Below, one piece after another: positions 17,748 to 26,522 of a stretch of DNA of 38,412 bases. Below the pieces are notes generated by a model. That model saw only the letters and a program-made list of their open reading frames with translations, made no database searches and had not been told where the DNA came from. Every line of letters starts with the position of its first letter. The first letter of the stretch is position 1. The position numbers were made by a program, and so were the translations under genes. The stretch comes from Spirochaetaceae bacterium (lineage in GTDB: Bacteria > Spirochaetota > Spirochaetia > DSM-27196 > SLAA01), in assembly GCA_003552185.1 (NCBI GenBank), contig PUOW01000008.1:1-38412 (forward strand), given 5' to 3'.

Positions 17748-19774
17748 GCGGCCCCAGTGCGGTCACGCGCGACGGCTCGGTGCCTTCGGCCGCTTCGAGC
17801 CAGGGGCGGACGCGAGCGATGGAGTATCGTCGGCGTCTGGGGCGCACATTCCTTGAGGACGGTCGGGTGATGCTCGAAGGACTCAAGGACGCGATCGCGC
17901 AGCTTGGGGGGGAATCGTCGGACTCGGGCGCGCCGGTGGATCAGGCGTTTCGCTATGCGCATTCGTTGAAGTCGGAGGCTTCGTTTCTTGGGTTAACGCC
18001 GCTGTTCGAGCGTGCGCACGCGCTTGAGGAGTATCTCGCCTTGGTTCGCGACGCCGACCTCGAGCGCATCGGCGGCGTCGCCACCTTGGTCGCGGCCGCG
18101 AAAGAGGTCCAGAATGCGTTCGAAGAGGCCGAGCGTACCGTCCGCGAGCAGTCACACACGCCTGAGCTTTCTGCGGGTGACGGGCGGCGGCACAACGCCG
18201 GGCCGGTTGAGCCGCGCCCCGGTGGGCTACACCGGTTGTCGCGCTTCGAGCGGCGTGTGTTGCGCGAAGCGGAGGAGCACGGGGAGCGGCTGTACCGCAT
18301 CCGCTGCGAGATCGTTGATCCCGAGCCGATGCTGTATGCGCGCATCTATCTCGTCGTAGGCAATCTCGAGCGCATCGTGAACGTGGTCAAGACCAACCCT
18401 CCGGTTGAGGAAGTCACCGACGCGTTGCGCAGTTTCGAGATTCTCTGCACCTCGGAGGTTGATCCCGAGGTGATTGCCTCGGCTATCGATGTGGCCGCGA
18501 TCGAGAACGTCAGGGTCGAGGAGCGCTCGTACGAGGTTCTCTACGCTGCCGCGGACGAGGAAGACGACGGGTATACCTCGGGCTTCTCGGCCGGTATCCG
18601 CCGCGTGGATCTCAGCCTGCCGACGCGAAAATACGAGCGAGTCTGCCTCTATACCGATGAGTTGCGTCATGAGCTCGATCTTGTGTACCACGCGGTGAGC
18701 AACGACAAACGTCTTCAAGGCACGGCGCTTCAGCGCAGGCTGCAGACCGCGAGTAGAATGGCGGCGGTTGTGGAGCGTGCGGTCTCCGAGACCGCGATTG
18801 TCCGCCTCTACGGCGTGTTCGACGAACTCCAAGCGCTTGTTGCGCAGCTCGGGCGCGAACTCGGTAAGCTCATCAGAATTAGGACCTCAGGCGGCGAGTT
18901 AGGTGTGTTTCTGCCGCTCGCGCGTATCCTTTCCGAGGTCCTCGCTCACCTGGTTCGAAACGCCGCCGACCACGCAATCGAGTCGCCGGAAGAGCGCGCG
19001 GCGAGCGGGAAGTCCGAGTATGGGGAGATACGCGTAACGGCCCAGCTCGAGGGGCAGTCGTTGGTGATCCGTGTGCAGGACGACGGGCGGGGACTCGATG
19101 AAGACTGGGCACGCGAGCGCTATCGCAAGCTCTTCCTCACCGAACCGCCTGAGACGCTGCTCGCGACGCTCGCGACTCCCGGTTTCACGACGCGTGACGA
19201 GGGCTCCGATCATTCCGGGCGCGGGGTGGGGCTCGATACGGTGGTGCACGCCGTCGAGACGGTGCTGGGCGGTACCGTGAAGCTCGCGACTCATGCCGGC
19301 GATATCGGCAATGGCGACCACAACGACCGTGCCGGCGAAGCGGCGCACCGCCGCAAGGATCGCTTCGGGGTGACGTTTGAGCTGCATCTCTCGCGTGGCA
19401 CGCGCCTCGTAAGCGTACTCGTCGCCCGCTTCGGAGATCAGGTGTTCGCGATCCCCGCGAGTGAAATTGTGGAGACGGTCAGGATCGACCCGCGCTACCT
19501 CAGTCACGATCACCACGGCAACACCTACTACAGGTTGAACGCTGAGGTTCTTGCGCTGTACAGCGTGGCACCGGTTGAGCGACTCGAGCAGCTCGACGGC
19601 TCACGGCTGTACGGGGTGGTGACGCTGCTCCGCGATCGGCGGGTTGTGATTCTGGTTGAGGACTTGATCTCGGAGGAGACTGTGGCACGAGACGAGCAGC
19701 GCCACGATCACGTATACTCGCAAACGCTGGAGCGGTCGGTGCGGCTTATTGTGCCGCTGCAGTTGCGCGTATAG
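17744..19774 (+). CDS. CheA-like histidine kinase (Hpt - HATPase - CheW-like)
   Basis: Hpt H-box AFRYAHSLKSEASFLGL; N-box HLVRNAADHAIESPEERAASGK; DDGRGLDEDWAR; GRGVGLDTVVHAVETVLGGTV; C-term CheW-like VSVLVARFGDQVFAIPASEIVETVRI; ATGA overlap with the J-protein gene. Confidence 0.9.
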   Translation: MSGPSAVTRDGSVPSAASSQGRTRAMEYRRRLGRTFLEDGRVMLEGLKDAIAQLGGESSDSGAPVDQAFRYAHSLKSEASFLGLTPLFERAHALEEYLALVRDADLERIGGVATLVAAAKEVQNAFEEAERTVREQSHTPELSAGDGRRHNAGPVEPRPGGLHRLSRFERRVLREAEEHGERLYRIRCEIVDPEPMLYARIYLVVGNLERIVNVVKTNPPVEEVTDALRSFEILCTSEVDPEVIASAIDVAAIENVRVEERSYEVLYAAADEEDDGYTSGFSAGIRRVDLSLPTRKYERVCLYTDELRHELDLVYHAVSNDKRLQGTALQRRLQTASRMAAVVERAVSETAIVRLYGVFDELQALVAQLGRELGKLIRIRTSGGELGVFLPLARILSEVLAHLVRNAADHAIESPEERAASGKSEYGEIRVTAQLEGQSLVIRVQDDGRGLDEDWARERYRKLFLTEPPETLLATLATPGFTTRDEGSDHSGRGVGLDTVVHAVETVLGGTVKLATHAGDIGNGDHNDRAGEAAHRRKDRFGVTFELHLSRGTRLVSVLVARFGDQVFAIPASEIVETVRIDPRYLSHDHHGNTYYRLNAEVLALYSVAPVERLEQLDGSRLYGVVTLLRDRRVVILVEDLISEETVARDEQRHDHVYSQTLERSVRLIVPLQLRV

Positions 19775-19819
19775 CCGCCGCGCCGCAACGCGAGACATCA
19801 TACCTACTCGAAGGACGCT

Positions 19820-20458
19820 ATGGGACGCACACAAACTCGAACAGAGGAGCTTATCAACAGCATTACGCACGCGGTCGGCGCGCTGATCGCGATTCCCGGG
19901 ACGGTTGTGTTGGTGGTACACGCCGCGATGCTCGGCGAACCGCGCCGAATCGTAGCGGTCTCGATCTTCGGCGCGACGCTGATTTTGCTGTATGTGGCCT
20001 CGACGTTGTACCACACCGTTCCGATCTCACCGGCGAAGTCGCGTCTGCGTGTGTTCGATCACGTAGCGATCTATTTCTTGATCGCCGGCACCTACACTCC
20101 GTTTACCTTGGTAGCGCTCCGCGGTGGGTGGGGATGGAGCCTGTTCGGCGTGGTCTGGGGACTTGCGTTACTCGGAACCGTGCTCAAACTGTTCATGATC
20201 GGCAGGTTTCGGATTTTGTCGGTGGTTGTATATGTCGCGATGGGGTGGATGGTGGTGATCGCGATCAGACCTCTGATGCAGCAACTCTCGGCCCCGACCT
20301 TGCGATGGCTGGTGGCCGGCGGGATCGCCTATACCGCCGGGATTGCGTTCTATGCCAACCAGCGCCTGCGTTTCAGTCACGGAATATGGCACATTTTTGT
20401 GCTCGCCGGGAGCGTGCTGCACTACCTGGGAGTGCTCACGATGCCCGCGGCCGGATGA
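19820..20458 (+). CDS. trhA: TrhA / hemolysin III family (PAQR-type) membrane protein
   Basis: ELINSITHAVGALIAIPGTVVLV, YVASTLYHTVP, DHVAIYFLIAGTYTPFTLVAL, CHS-type GIWHIFVLAGSVLHYLGVL. Confidence 0.92.
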   Translation: MGRTQTRTEELINSITHAVGALIAIPGTVVLVVHAAMLGEPRRIVAVSIFGATLILLYVASTLYHTVPISPAKSRLRVFDHVAIYFLIAGTYTPFTLVALRGGWGWSLFGVVWGLALLGTVLKLFMIGRFRILSVVVYVAMGWMVVIAIRPLMQQLSAPTLRWLVAGGIAYTAGIAFYANQRLRFSHGIWHIFVLAGSVLHYLGVLTMPAAG

Positions 20459-20483
20459 TCGCCGGGGGTGCTACCCACGCCGC

Positions 20484-21413
20484 TCAAGGGGTGACGGCCA
20501 AAAACGGTGCGGTGAGCTCCACCGGCACCTCATAGGCGTATTCGCGCCGATACGCCGTCCGTGGAACGCGCACCACCGTTACATCCGAGCGCTCGTGTAG
20601 CAACTGACCTTCCACCTCGCCGGCGGTGTCTTGATTCTCGGCGGTGCATTTGTTGTTGTACGCCGCGCGAAGCGGTAGTCGCAGATCGGATAATCCGCTT
20701 ACGATGCGTTGCGATTCGCGTAGCGAGAGATAATCGGGGTTGAATACCACCGCGATCGAGGTGTCCGCGCCCTGCAACACGTTGTAGAGCTCAACGTAAC
20801 GCTTCCACATTGCGTCGAGTTTTCGCAGCACCGTGTCGTCTTTCTCCTCGTACGGGAGTACCACCCCCTCCGCGAGGAAGGTTCCGTCGAGGTTGTGCAC
20901 GGTGTGACGTTTTTTGAGGAGCTCGCGGCGAATGCGCCTCAAGCGGTCGACCCAGGTGATGGTGATGTTCGGCAGCGCCAGGATGCGCAGCGTCAGCCCG
21001 GTCGGCGGCGTGTCGAACACGATGTAATCGAACTCGCTCTCGGTACTGATGATCTCCTGCAGCGCGGTCAACGCGGCGTACTCCTCAACACCGGGCGAGT
21101 AGCGCATCGTCTTGAAGTAGCTGTCGAAGTTAAATGCTCGTGTGTAGGAGTATACTTGTCCGAGCAGATCGATATTCTCTTCGATGTACTGCGCCGCGCT
21201 CTTGTCGAGGTCGATCTCCTGTAGCCAGAGATTCTCGCTGAACTGCTTGCGCCGATGACCGAGCGTTAAGCCGAAGATATCGCCGAGGTTATGGGCCGGG
21301 TCGAACGAAACCGCGAGCACCTTGTGCCCACGGTCGGCGAGTTGCCAGGCGGTCGCCGCCGAGAGCGTCGATTTGCCGACGCCGCCTTTGCCGGTAAAAA
21401 AAATTGTCTGCAT
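20484..21413 (-). CDS. ArsA/Get3 (TRC40)-family ATPase, copy 1
   Basis: MQTIFFTGKGGVGKSTLSAATAWQLADRGHKVLAVSFDPAHNLGDIFG; VFDTPPTGLTLRILALP; start ATG at 21413 preceded by AAGGAAG on the minus strand. Confidence 0.92.
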   Translation of the reverse strand: MQTIFFTGKGGVGKSTLSAATAWQLADRGHKVLAVSFDPAHNLGDIFGLTLGHRRKQFSENLWLQEIDLDKSAAQYIEENIDLLGQVYSYTRAFNFDSYFKTMRYSPGVEEYAALTALQEIISTESEFDYIVFDTPPTGLTLRILALPNITITWVDRLRRIRRELLKKRHTVHNLDGTFLAEGVVLPYEEKDDTVLRKLDAMWKRYVELYNVLQGADTSIAVVFNPDYLSLRESQRIVSGLSDLRLPLRAAYNNKCTAENQDTAGEVEGQLLHERSDVTVVRVPRTAYRREYAYEVPVELTAPFLAVTP

Positions 21414-21589
21414 CAGGTATCTTCCTTGCCGCGTATCTGCGCGCTTACTATAGCACGGCGTCATCGAACGCGATACAACAGGTCGTCATGATTGCCAAGA
21501 TTTCTCTCGGCGGTTCCCTCCTATTCGGTACGGCCGGGGCACCGCCGGAGCTCCATAACCGTTATAAGCACCGGAATTTATAGAACAAT

Positions 21590-21618
21590 TTGACACATGT
21601 ACAGATGGCGTGTAGTAT
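21590..21618 (+). promoter_or_regulatory. Sigma70-type promoter of cstA operon
   Basis: TTGACA (21590-21595) - 17 nt - TAGTAT (21613-21618). Confidence 0.75.
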
Positions 21619-21637
21619 TACCGCGTTAATAGTACAC
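21610..21637. promoter_or_regulatory. 28-bp dyad (candidate operator) overlapping cstA -10
   Basis: GTGTAGTATTACCG|CGTTAATAGTACAC; 12 of 14 positions symmetric. Confidence 0.6.
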
Positions 21638-21662
21638 ATTTCGCGAATAGGAGGCAGAAGCA

Positions 21663-23396
21663 GTGACAACCGTAATTGTCCTTGTTGGTTTTGTGCTGTA
21701 TGCCGGGCTCTACTTCACCTACGGTCGCAAGCTCGAGACCGAGGTGGTGAAGGCCGACAACAGCATTCAGACACCCGCGCATCGCCTTTCCGACGGTGTA
21801 GACTATGTGCCGGCTCGCAGCTCGGTACTATTCGGTCACCACTTTGCATCGGTAGCGGGTGCCGCCCCGATTGTTGGTCCGGTTCTCGCCATGGCATGGG
21901 GTTGGGTCCCGGCACTGGCGTGGGTCTGGTTCGGTAACATCTTTATCGGCGCGGTCCACGACTATCTTTCGGTGATGGCTTCGGTGCGCTACGACGGGAA
22001 GTCTATCCAGTTCGTCGCATCGGATCTCATAACCCAAAGAACCGGTCGCTTGTTCTACTACCTGGTGTTCTTCTTGCTGGTGCTGGTGGTCGGCGCGTTT
22101 GCGGCGGTTATCGAAGGCATGTTCACCGCGAACCCCGATGTTCCGGCGGCAACTATCTACCTGTTGATCGCCGCGGTGATACTCGGCGTACTGCTGTACC
22201 GCACCAATCTGCCGTTCATTGTCTCCACCGTTATCGGTGTTGCGATGCTGATAGCGGTGATCTGGCTCGGTACGGTGTTCCCGATTGAGCTGCCCGGCGA
22301 TGCATGGTTCGCCCTGATGTTCGTCTATATCATCGTTGCGTCGGCCTTACCGGTTAACGTGCTGCTGCAGCCGCGCGACTACCTGAACTCGTTTCTGTTG
22401 TACTTCGGGCTCGTGATCGGCGGCCTTGCCGCGATCTTCGCGGTCGGCAACTTCAGCGCCCCGGCGTTTACGAGCTTCGCCCCGATCGTGACCGAGGGGC
22501 AGCCGACACCGTTCTGGCCGGTTATTCCGCTGATCATCGCGTGTGGCTCGCTCTCGGGCTTCCATTCGCTCGTTGGTTCCGGCACCACCTCGAAGCAGCT
22601 TTCCAGCGAGAAGGCCGGGCTCCCGATCGGCTACGGCGTAATGTTGGTTGAGGGCTTTCTCTCGACCATCGTCGTGATCGCGGTAGCGGGCTTCGGTGTC
22701 CAGGTAATTCAGGCCGCCGGTGAGAGTATCACGGTCGCCGGCTGGGCTACCGAGTATACACCCGCGATGGGCGCAACCTTTCCGGGCGCCGCTATGTTCT
22801 CCGAAACCTGGGCCGAGATGGTAAGCTCCACCTGGCTTGGGTTCATTCCGGGAGCGTTTCTGCGTGCGATCGCCGGGCTGTGGGTTGCATCGTTCGCTAT
22901 GACCACGCTCGATACCACGAACCGCCTCGGCCGCTACTGCGTCGCCGAGATGGCGGCACCGCTGAAGGATCGCGGCGCCGACGGCGCGTACCGCATGCTC
23001 ACCAACCGCTGGGTCGCTTCGGTCATTCCGGCGGCTATCGGTATCTACCTCGGCTGGAGTGGCGGCCAGGCATTGCTGTGGCCGGCCTTCGGTAGCGCCA
23101 ACCAATTGATCGCCGCGATCGCGCTGCTTACCGGGACGGCCTGGGTTATGAAGCGGCTGAAATCCAAGGCCACCGTCGCGTTTGTACCTGCTATGCTGCT
23201 TTGGGTAACGGTTACCGCAGCCATGATCTGGTACCTCTTCACGATCGTTCCGGTCGTTATGGAGACTCGGTTCGCAACCGGTACCATAGTCGGCATCATC
23301 ACCGCGGCGATGCTGGTCATCAATGTGGTATTCATCATCGATTTCTTCAAGACACGCGGCCTGCCGGCTACCGGTGAAGAGACCACAAGCGGCTGA
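21663..23396 (+). CDS. cstA: CstA-family carbon starvation / peptide-pyruvate transporter (577 aa)
   Basis: VPARSSVLFGHHFASVAGAAPIVGPVLAMAWGWVPALAWVWFGNIFIGAVHDY; SGFHSLVGSGTTSKQL; GTG start with SD AGGAGG. Confidence 0.95.
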   Translation: MTTVIVLVGFVLYAGLYFTYGRKLETEVVKADNSIQTPAHRLSDGVDYVPARSSVLFGHHFASVAGAAPIVGPVLAMAWGWVPALAWVWFGNIFIGAVHDYLSVMASVRYDGKSIQFVASDLITQRTGRLFYYLVFFLLVLVVGAFAAVIEGMFTANPDVPAATIYLLIAAVILGVLLYRTNLPFIVSTVIGVAMLIAVIWLGTVFPIELPGDAWFALMFVYIIVASALPVNVLLQPRDYLNSFLLYFGLVIGGLAAIFAVGNFSAPAFTSFAPIVTEGQPTPFWPVIPLIIACGSLSGFHSLVGSGTTSKQLSSEKAGLPIGYGVMLVEGFLSTIVVIAVAGFGVQVIQAAGESITVAGWATEYTPAMGATFPGAAMFSETWAEMVSSTWLGFIPGAFLRAIAGLWVASFAMTTLDTTNRLGRYCVAEMAAPLKDRGADGAYRMLTNRWVASVIPAAIGIYLGWSGGQALLWPAFGSANQLIAAIALLTGTAWVMKRLKSKATVAFVPAMLLWVTVTAAMIWYLFTIVPVVMETRFATGTIVGIITAAMLVINVVFIIDFFKTRGLPATGEETTSG

Positions 23397-23419
23397 TAGG
23401 TGCGTGAAGGAGCCCGAAG

Positions 23420-23755
23420 GTGTCGGAAGACGATAGCACGAATCCTAACGACCTAAACACTGATTCCCCGGAGTCGCCGAGGCGGCTCTGGGATTCAATC
23501 AAGGGCTTCTTTCGCAATCTGGACGATGCCCACCGCTCCAAGGCGGTGGGCCTTACCGAATGCGAGGTGCGTGAGCTCGAGAATGTGTTCGTTCTCATCC
23601 TCATGGGGTCGTTCACCGGGCTACCCGCACCTCCGTCGTTTATCTCGGCCGAGCTGCTGCCTCACCTCGAGCACGAGCTCAAGGTGGTGAACCGCCGTGC
23701 CGAGAACGCTTCCGACGCGCTCGCCGAGATCGCCGGGTGCTTCGACGTTACCTGA
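23420..23755 (+). CDS. Small hypothetical protein (111 aa) between cstA and arsA-like gene
   Basis: ORF in tight operon (24 bp after cstA, 4 bp before the ATPase gene); no recognised domain. Confidence 0.75.
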   Translation: MSEDDSTNPNDLNTDSPESPRRLWDSIKGFFRNLDDAHRSKAVGLTECEVRELENVFVLILMGSFTGLPAPPSFISAELLPHLEHELKVVNRRAENASDALAEIAGCFDVT

Positions 23756-23759
23756 GGCG

Positions 23760-24689
23760 GTGTCGATCGTGCAACGGCTGTTCTTCACCGGCAAAGGCGG
23801 AGTCGGGAAATCGACCCTCGCGGCAACCGCCGCATGGCAGCTATCGCAGCTCGGTCACAAGGTGCTCGCGGTATCGTTCGACCCGGCGCATAATCTCGGC
23901 GATATCTTCGGGCGCGAGCTCAGCCACGCCAAACTCGCGTTTACCCAGCATCTCGATCTACAGGAAGCCGATCTCGAGCAGTCGGCCGAGGCCTATATCG
24001 ACCGCAGCATCGGTGTCTTGAGCGATGTGTATAGCTACACGCACGCCTTCAATCTCGATCTGTACTTGAAGGTGCTGCGCTACTCGCCGGGCGTTGAGGA
24101 GTACGCCGCGTTAACCGCGCTCGAGCGCATCGTGATCGACGACACGGGGTACGACTACATCGTGTTCGACACACCGCCGACCGGTCTCACGTTACGGATC
24201 TTGGCGTTGCCGAGTATCACGGTGGCGTGGGTTGAGCGCTTGCTGAAACTGCGGCGCCAGATATTGCAGAAGCGCGGTACCATTCACAAACTCAGCGGTA
24301 AGTACGACGAAGAAGGGTTTAAGCTCCCGTACACCGAGCGCGACGACACGGTCTTGCATAAGCTCGAGGAGATGCACCAGCGCTACCGGACGCTCAATAG
24401 CCTGCTGCGCGGCGCCGACACGCATATCGCGGTGGTCTTCAATCCCGATTATCTCTCGTTCCGCGAGTCGGAGCGCATCGTGAGCGGCCTCCGGGAGCTC
24501 GAGCTCCCGTTGCGGTCGGCCTACAACAACAAGGTGGAAGACGAAAACGAAGAGATTGCGCAAGACGTGGAGGCTAAGCTCTTCACCAACGGTGCGCGCA
24601 GCGTGCCGATTCAGCGCGTTCCGCTGCAGCCACCGCAGAGAGAAGGCTCTTATGCGATGCCGGTTGATATTACCGCAGCGTTTGTGTAG
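23760..24689 (+). CDS. ArsA/Get3 (TRC40)-family ATPase, copy 2
   Basis: VQRLFFTGKGGVGKSTLAATAAWQLSQLGHKVLAVSFDPAHNLGDIFG; VFDTPPTGLTLRILALPSITVAWVERL; close paralogue of 20484-21413; start GTG 23760 or 23769. Confidence 0.92.
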   Translation: MSIVQRLFFTGKGGVGKSTLAATAAWQLSQLGHKVLAVSFDPAHNLGDIFGRELSHAKLAFTQHLDLQEADLEQSAEAYIDRSIGVLSDVYSYTHAFNLDLYLKVLRYSPGVEEYAALTALERIVIDDTGYDYIVFDTPPTGLTLRILALPSITVAWVERLLKLRRQILQKRGTIHKLSGKYDEEGFKLPYTERDDTVLHKLEEMHQRYRTLNSLLRGADTHIAVVFNPDYLSFRESERIVSGLRELELPLRSAYNNKVEDENEEIAQDVEAKLFTNGARSVPIQRVPLQPPQREGSYAMPVDITAAFV

Positions 24690-24713
24690 GGTCCTGCCTA
24701 CGAGGCCGTTGTC

Positions 24714-25442
24714 ATGATGCATCACGCAGAGATCACCCAGGAGCCGCTGTTTTATCTCTTTGTCGCTTTTACGATCCTTCTGACTTTGGGGTATACCTGG
24801 GGGAAGCGCCGCAACAAGCGTTTATTTGTAGACGCTTTTGAGGCGATCCAGGCCGTGCTCAATCCCAAGGATCAACAGTTCACCAACATCGGCGGGCTAA
24901 CCGGGTATCATGCCAACTTTGTCCCGAAGCAGAACAAGTTCGTTCGCAGGGTCGATGCAACAATTACACTGCTGCCGAGGCAGTCGTGGTTGTATTACCC
25001 GTTTGCTCGGCTGTTCGGCCGCTTCGACCGCCTGTACCTGGTGTATCACTTATCGCCGAAGGCGGACGGTGCCATTGCGGAAGGGCACATCATCGCGCGT
25101 AAGTACTCGCGTGCAGTGGGTGCGAGTATCTCGAACGCCGAACACCTGAGCAAGGAATCGGTAGACTGGGGCGGGCGCGAGTACTTCTTGTATTACGCCG
25201 ATAGAATAACCCGCGAGGCGCTTATGCGCTGTCGAAACCAGCTCGAAGAGCCGGCCGAGGTTAGGCATATCGCGCTGGTTCCGTCCGAGCAACGGGTGTT
25301 TGTGCTGATGCGGCCCCGCGTCGGCGAGGTTGGAAAGGTCATAGACCCGTTGACCACCTGGGTGAACGGCCACGTGGAGGAGCGCAAGGCTGCGCTCAAG
25401 CAGTCGCAACACGAACCGGCGGAGCAGAACAACGCTCGTTAA
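24714..25442 (+). CDS. Single-TM protein with conserved cytosolic domain (family unnamed by me), copy A
   Basis: N-terminal TM FYLFVAFTILLTLGYTW followed by GKRRNKR; shares LxPxDxxxTNIGGxxGY...FxRxDxTIxxxPRQxxLYxP with the 25588-26226 protein. Confidence 0.85.
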   Translation: MMHHAEITQEPLFYLFVAFTILLTLGYTWGKRRNKRLFVDAFEAIQAVLNPKDQQFTNIGGLTGYHANFVPKQNKFVRRVDATITLLPRQSWLYYPFARLFGRFDRLYLVYHLSPKADGAIAEGHIIARKYSRAVGASISNAEHLSKESVDWGGREYFLYYADRITREALMRCRNQLEEPAEVRHIALVPSEQRVFVLMRPRVGEVGKVIDPLTTWVNGHVEERKAALKQSQHEPAEQNNAR

Positions 25443-25456
25443 TTTCGCGCGCGAGG

Positions 25457-25512
25457 CCGTGTGCGTGCGACCGTGTGTGCGAGACCGTGTGCGTGCGACC
25501 GTGTGTGCGAGA
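25457..25512. repeat. Two perfect 28-bp tandem copies (each two related 14-mers)
   Basis: (CCGTGTGCGTGCGACCGTGTGTGCGAGA)x2 read directly. Confidence 0.95.
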
Positions 25513-25587
25513 CCGCCTTCACTGCGGCCTGGAGGCCGGAGAGCCTCGGGCGGTCTGCCGGAGTATCTTGCGGGCTTCGTTGCGGGT

Positions 25588-26226
25588 TTACCGCTCGGTC
25601 AGCAGCTTCACCATCTTGGTGCGCCAGTCGTGCAGTAGCTCCGGCGCATCGGCTGCGGTTGGGTCAAGCCGCAGCGTAACGTAGCCGTAACTGCCATAAT
25701 ACCCAAGGTAACGAAACGCCCGGCGGCGAGATATCTCAAGGAACCGTGCAGCGAGTTGCTCACGAACGTATGGGTTGAAGTAATACACGACTACCGTCAT
25801 GTCTTCCAGCTGTTCGGTGCGGGCGTACATCTGTTCGGTTTCTTCCGGGACAATCCAGCCGCGCCGTAACTGGCGCGACTCAACGATATGCCCGATACCC
25901 GGAGGTAGATTCGGGCAGAAAAGCGTGAGTTGGAGGATGTCTTCGCGTCCAAGCGCGCGCGAGATCGGCAGGTACAGCACCGCCTGGCGCGGAACAGTCG
26001 CGATCGTGCCGTCGATGCGCGAAAACGGCTTCTCGAGGGTATGCGTAAACTGATACCCGATACTCCCGCCGATGTTTGTGTAGGTTTTGTCGACGGGGTC
26101 GAACACCTCCTCCACCGTGTTGCAGGCCGAGAGGATCAACGCGCGATTCGCGCGCATCCCTCGACGCCAGGCCACACTCACCACGACTGCCGCGATCAAC
26201 ACAACAAACGAGACCGGATGGGGCAT
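25588..26226 (-). CDS. Single-TM protein, paralogue of 24714-25442, copy B
   Basis: TM VSFVVLIAAVVVSVAW + RRGMRANR; FDPVDKTYTNIGGSIGYQFTHTLEKPFSRIDGTIATVPRQAVLYLPISRALGR aligns with copy A. Confidence 0.85.
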   Translation of the reverse strand: MPHPVSFVVLIAAVVVSVAWRRGMRANRALILSACNTVEEVFDPVDKTYTNIGGSIGYQFTHTLEKPFSRIDGTIATVPRQAVLYLPISRALGREDILQLTLFCPNLPPGIGHIVESRQLRRGWIVPEETEQMYARTEQLEDMTVVVYYFNPYVREQLAARFLEISRRRAFRYLGYYGSYGYVTLRLDPTAADAPELLHDWRTKMVKLLTER

Positions 26227-26272
26227 ACAATCAACCCGCCCTCGGCACAGCCGGCGCGCGCTCCGTTCGCCG

Positions 26273-26473
26273 CTATCGGCGACGTTTTCGCGACAGCAGC
26301 ATTGTACCGCTCGCCCCGAGTACTAAGCCGATACCGAGCATGACGAACAGAATAAGCGCACGCGAGGTTGTAAGCGTCCAGAACAGGAACGAGATCTCGA
26401 CCACCTCGTGATTCTGCATCATGAACACGATCGCAAGAACTCCGACCACCCCACCGAGAATGAACTTGATCAT
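26273..26473 (-). CDS. LapA / DUF1049-like small membrane protein (66 aa)
   Basis: MIKFILGGVVGVLAIVFMMQNHEVVEISFLFWTLTTSRALILFVMLGIGLVLGASGTMLLSRKRRR: two TM with the QN..V.I.F..W motif. Confidence 0.85.
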   Translation of the reverse strand: MIKFILGGVVGVLAIVFMMQNHEVVEISFLFWTLTTSRALILFVMLGIGLVLGASGTMLLSRKRRR

Positions 26474-26522
26474 GACTTACTCCTCGTCGTGTTATCGCGA
26501 AGGCCTTCAACGCTACACTCTG

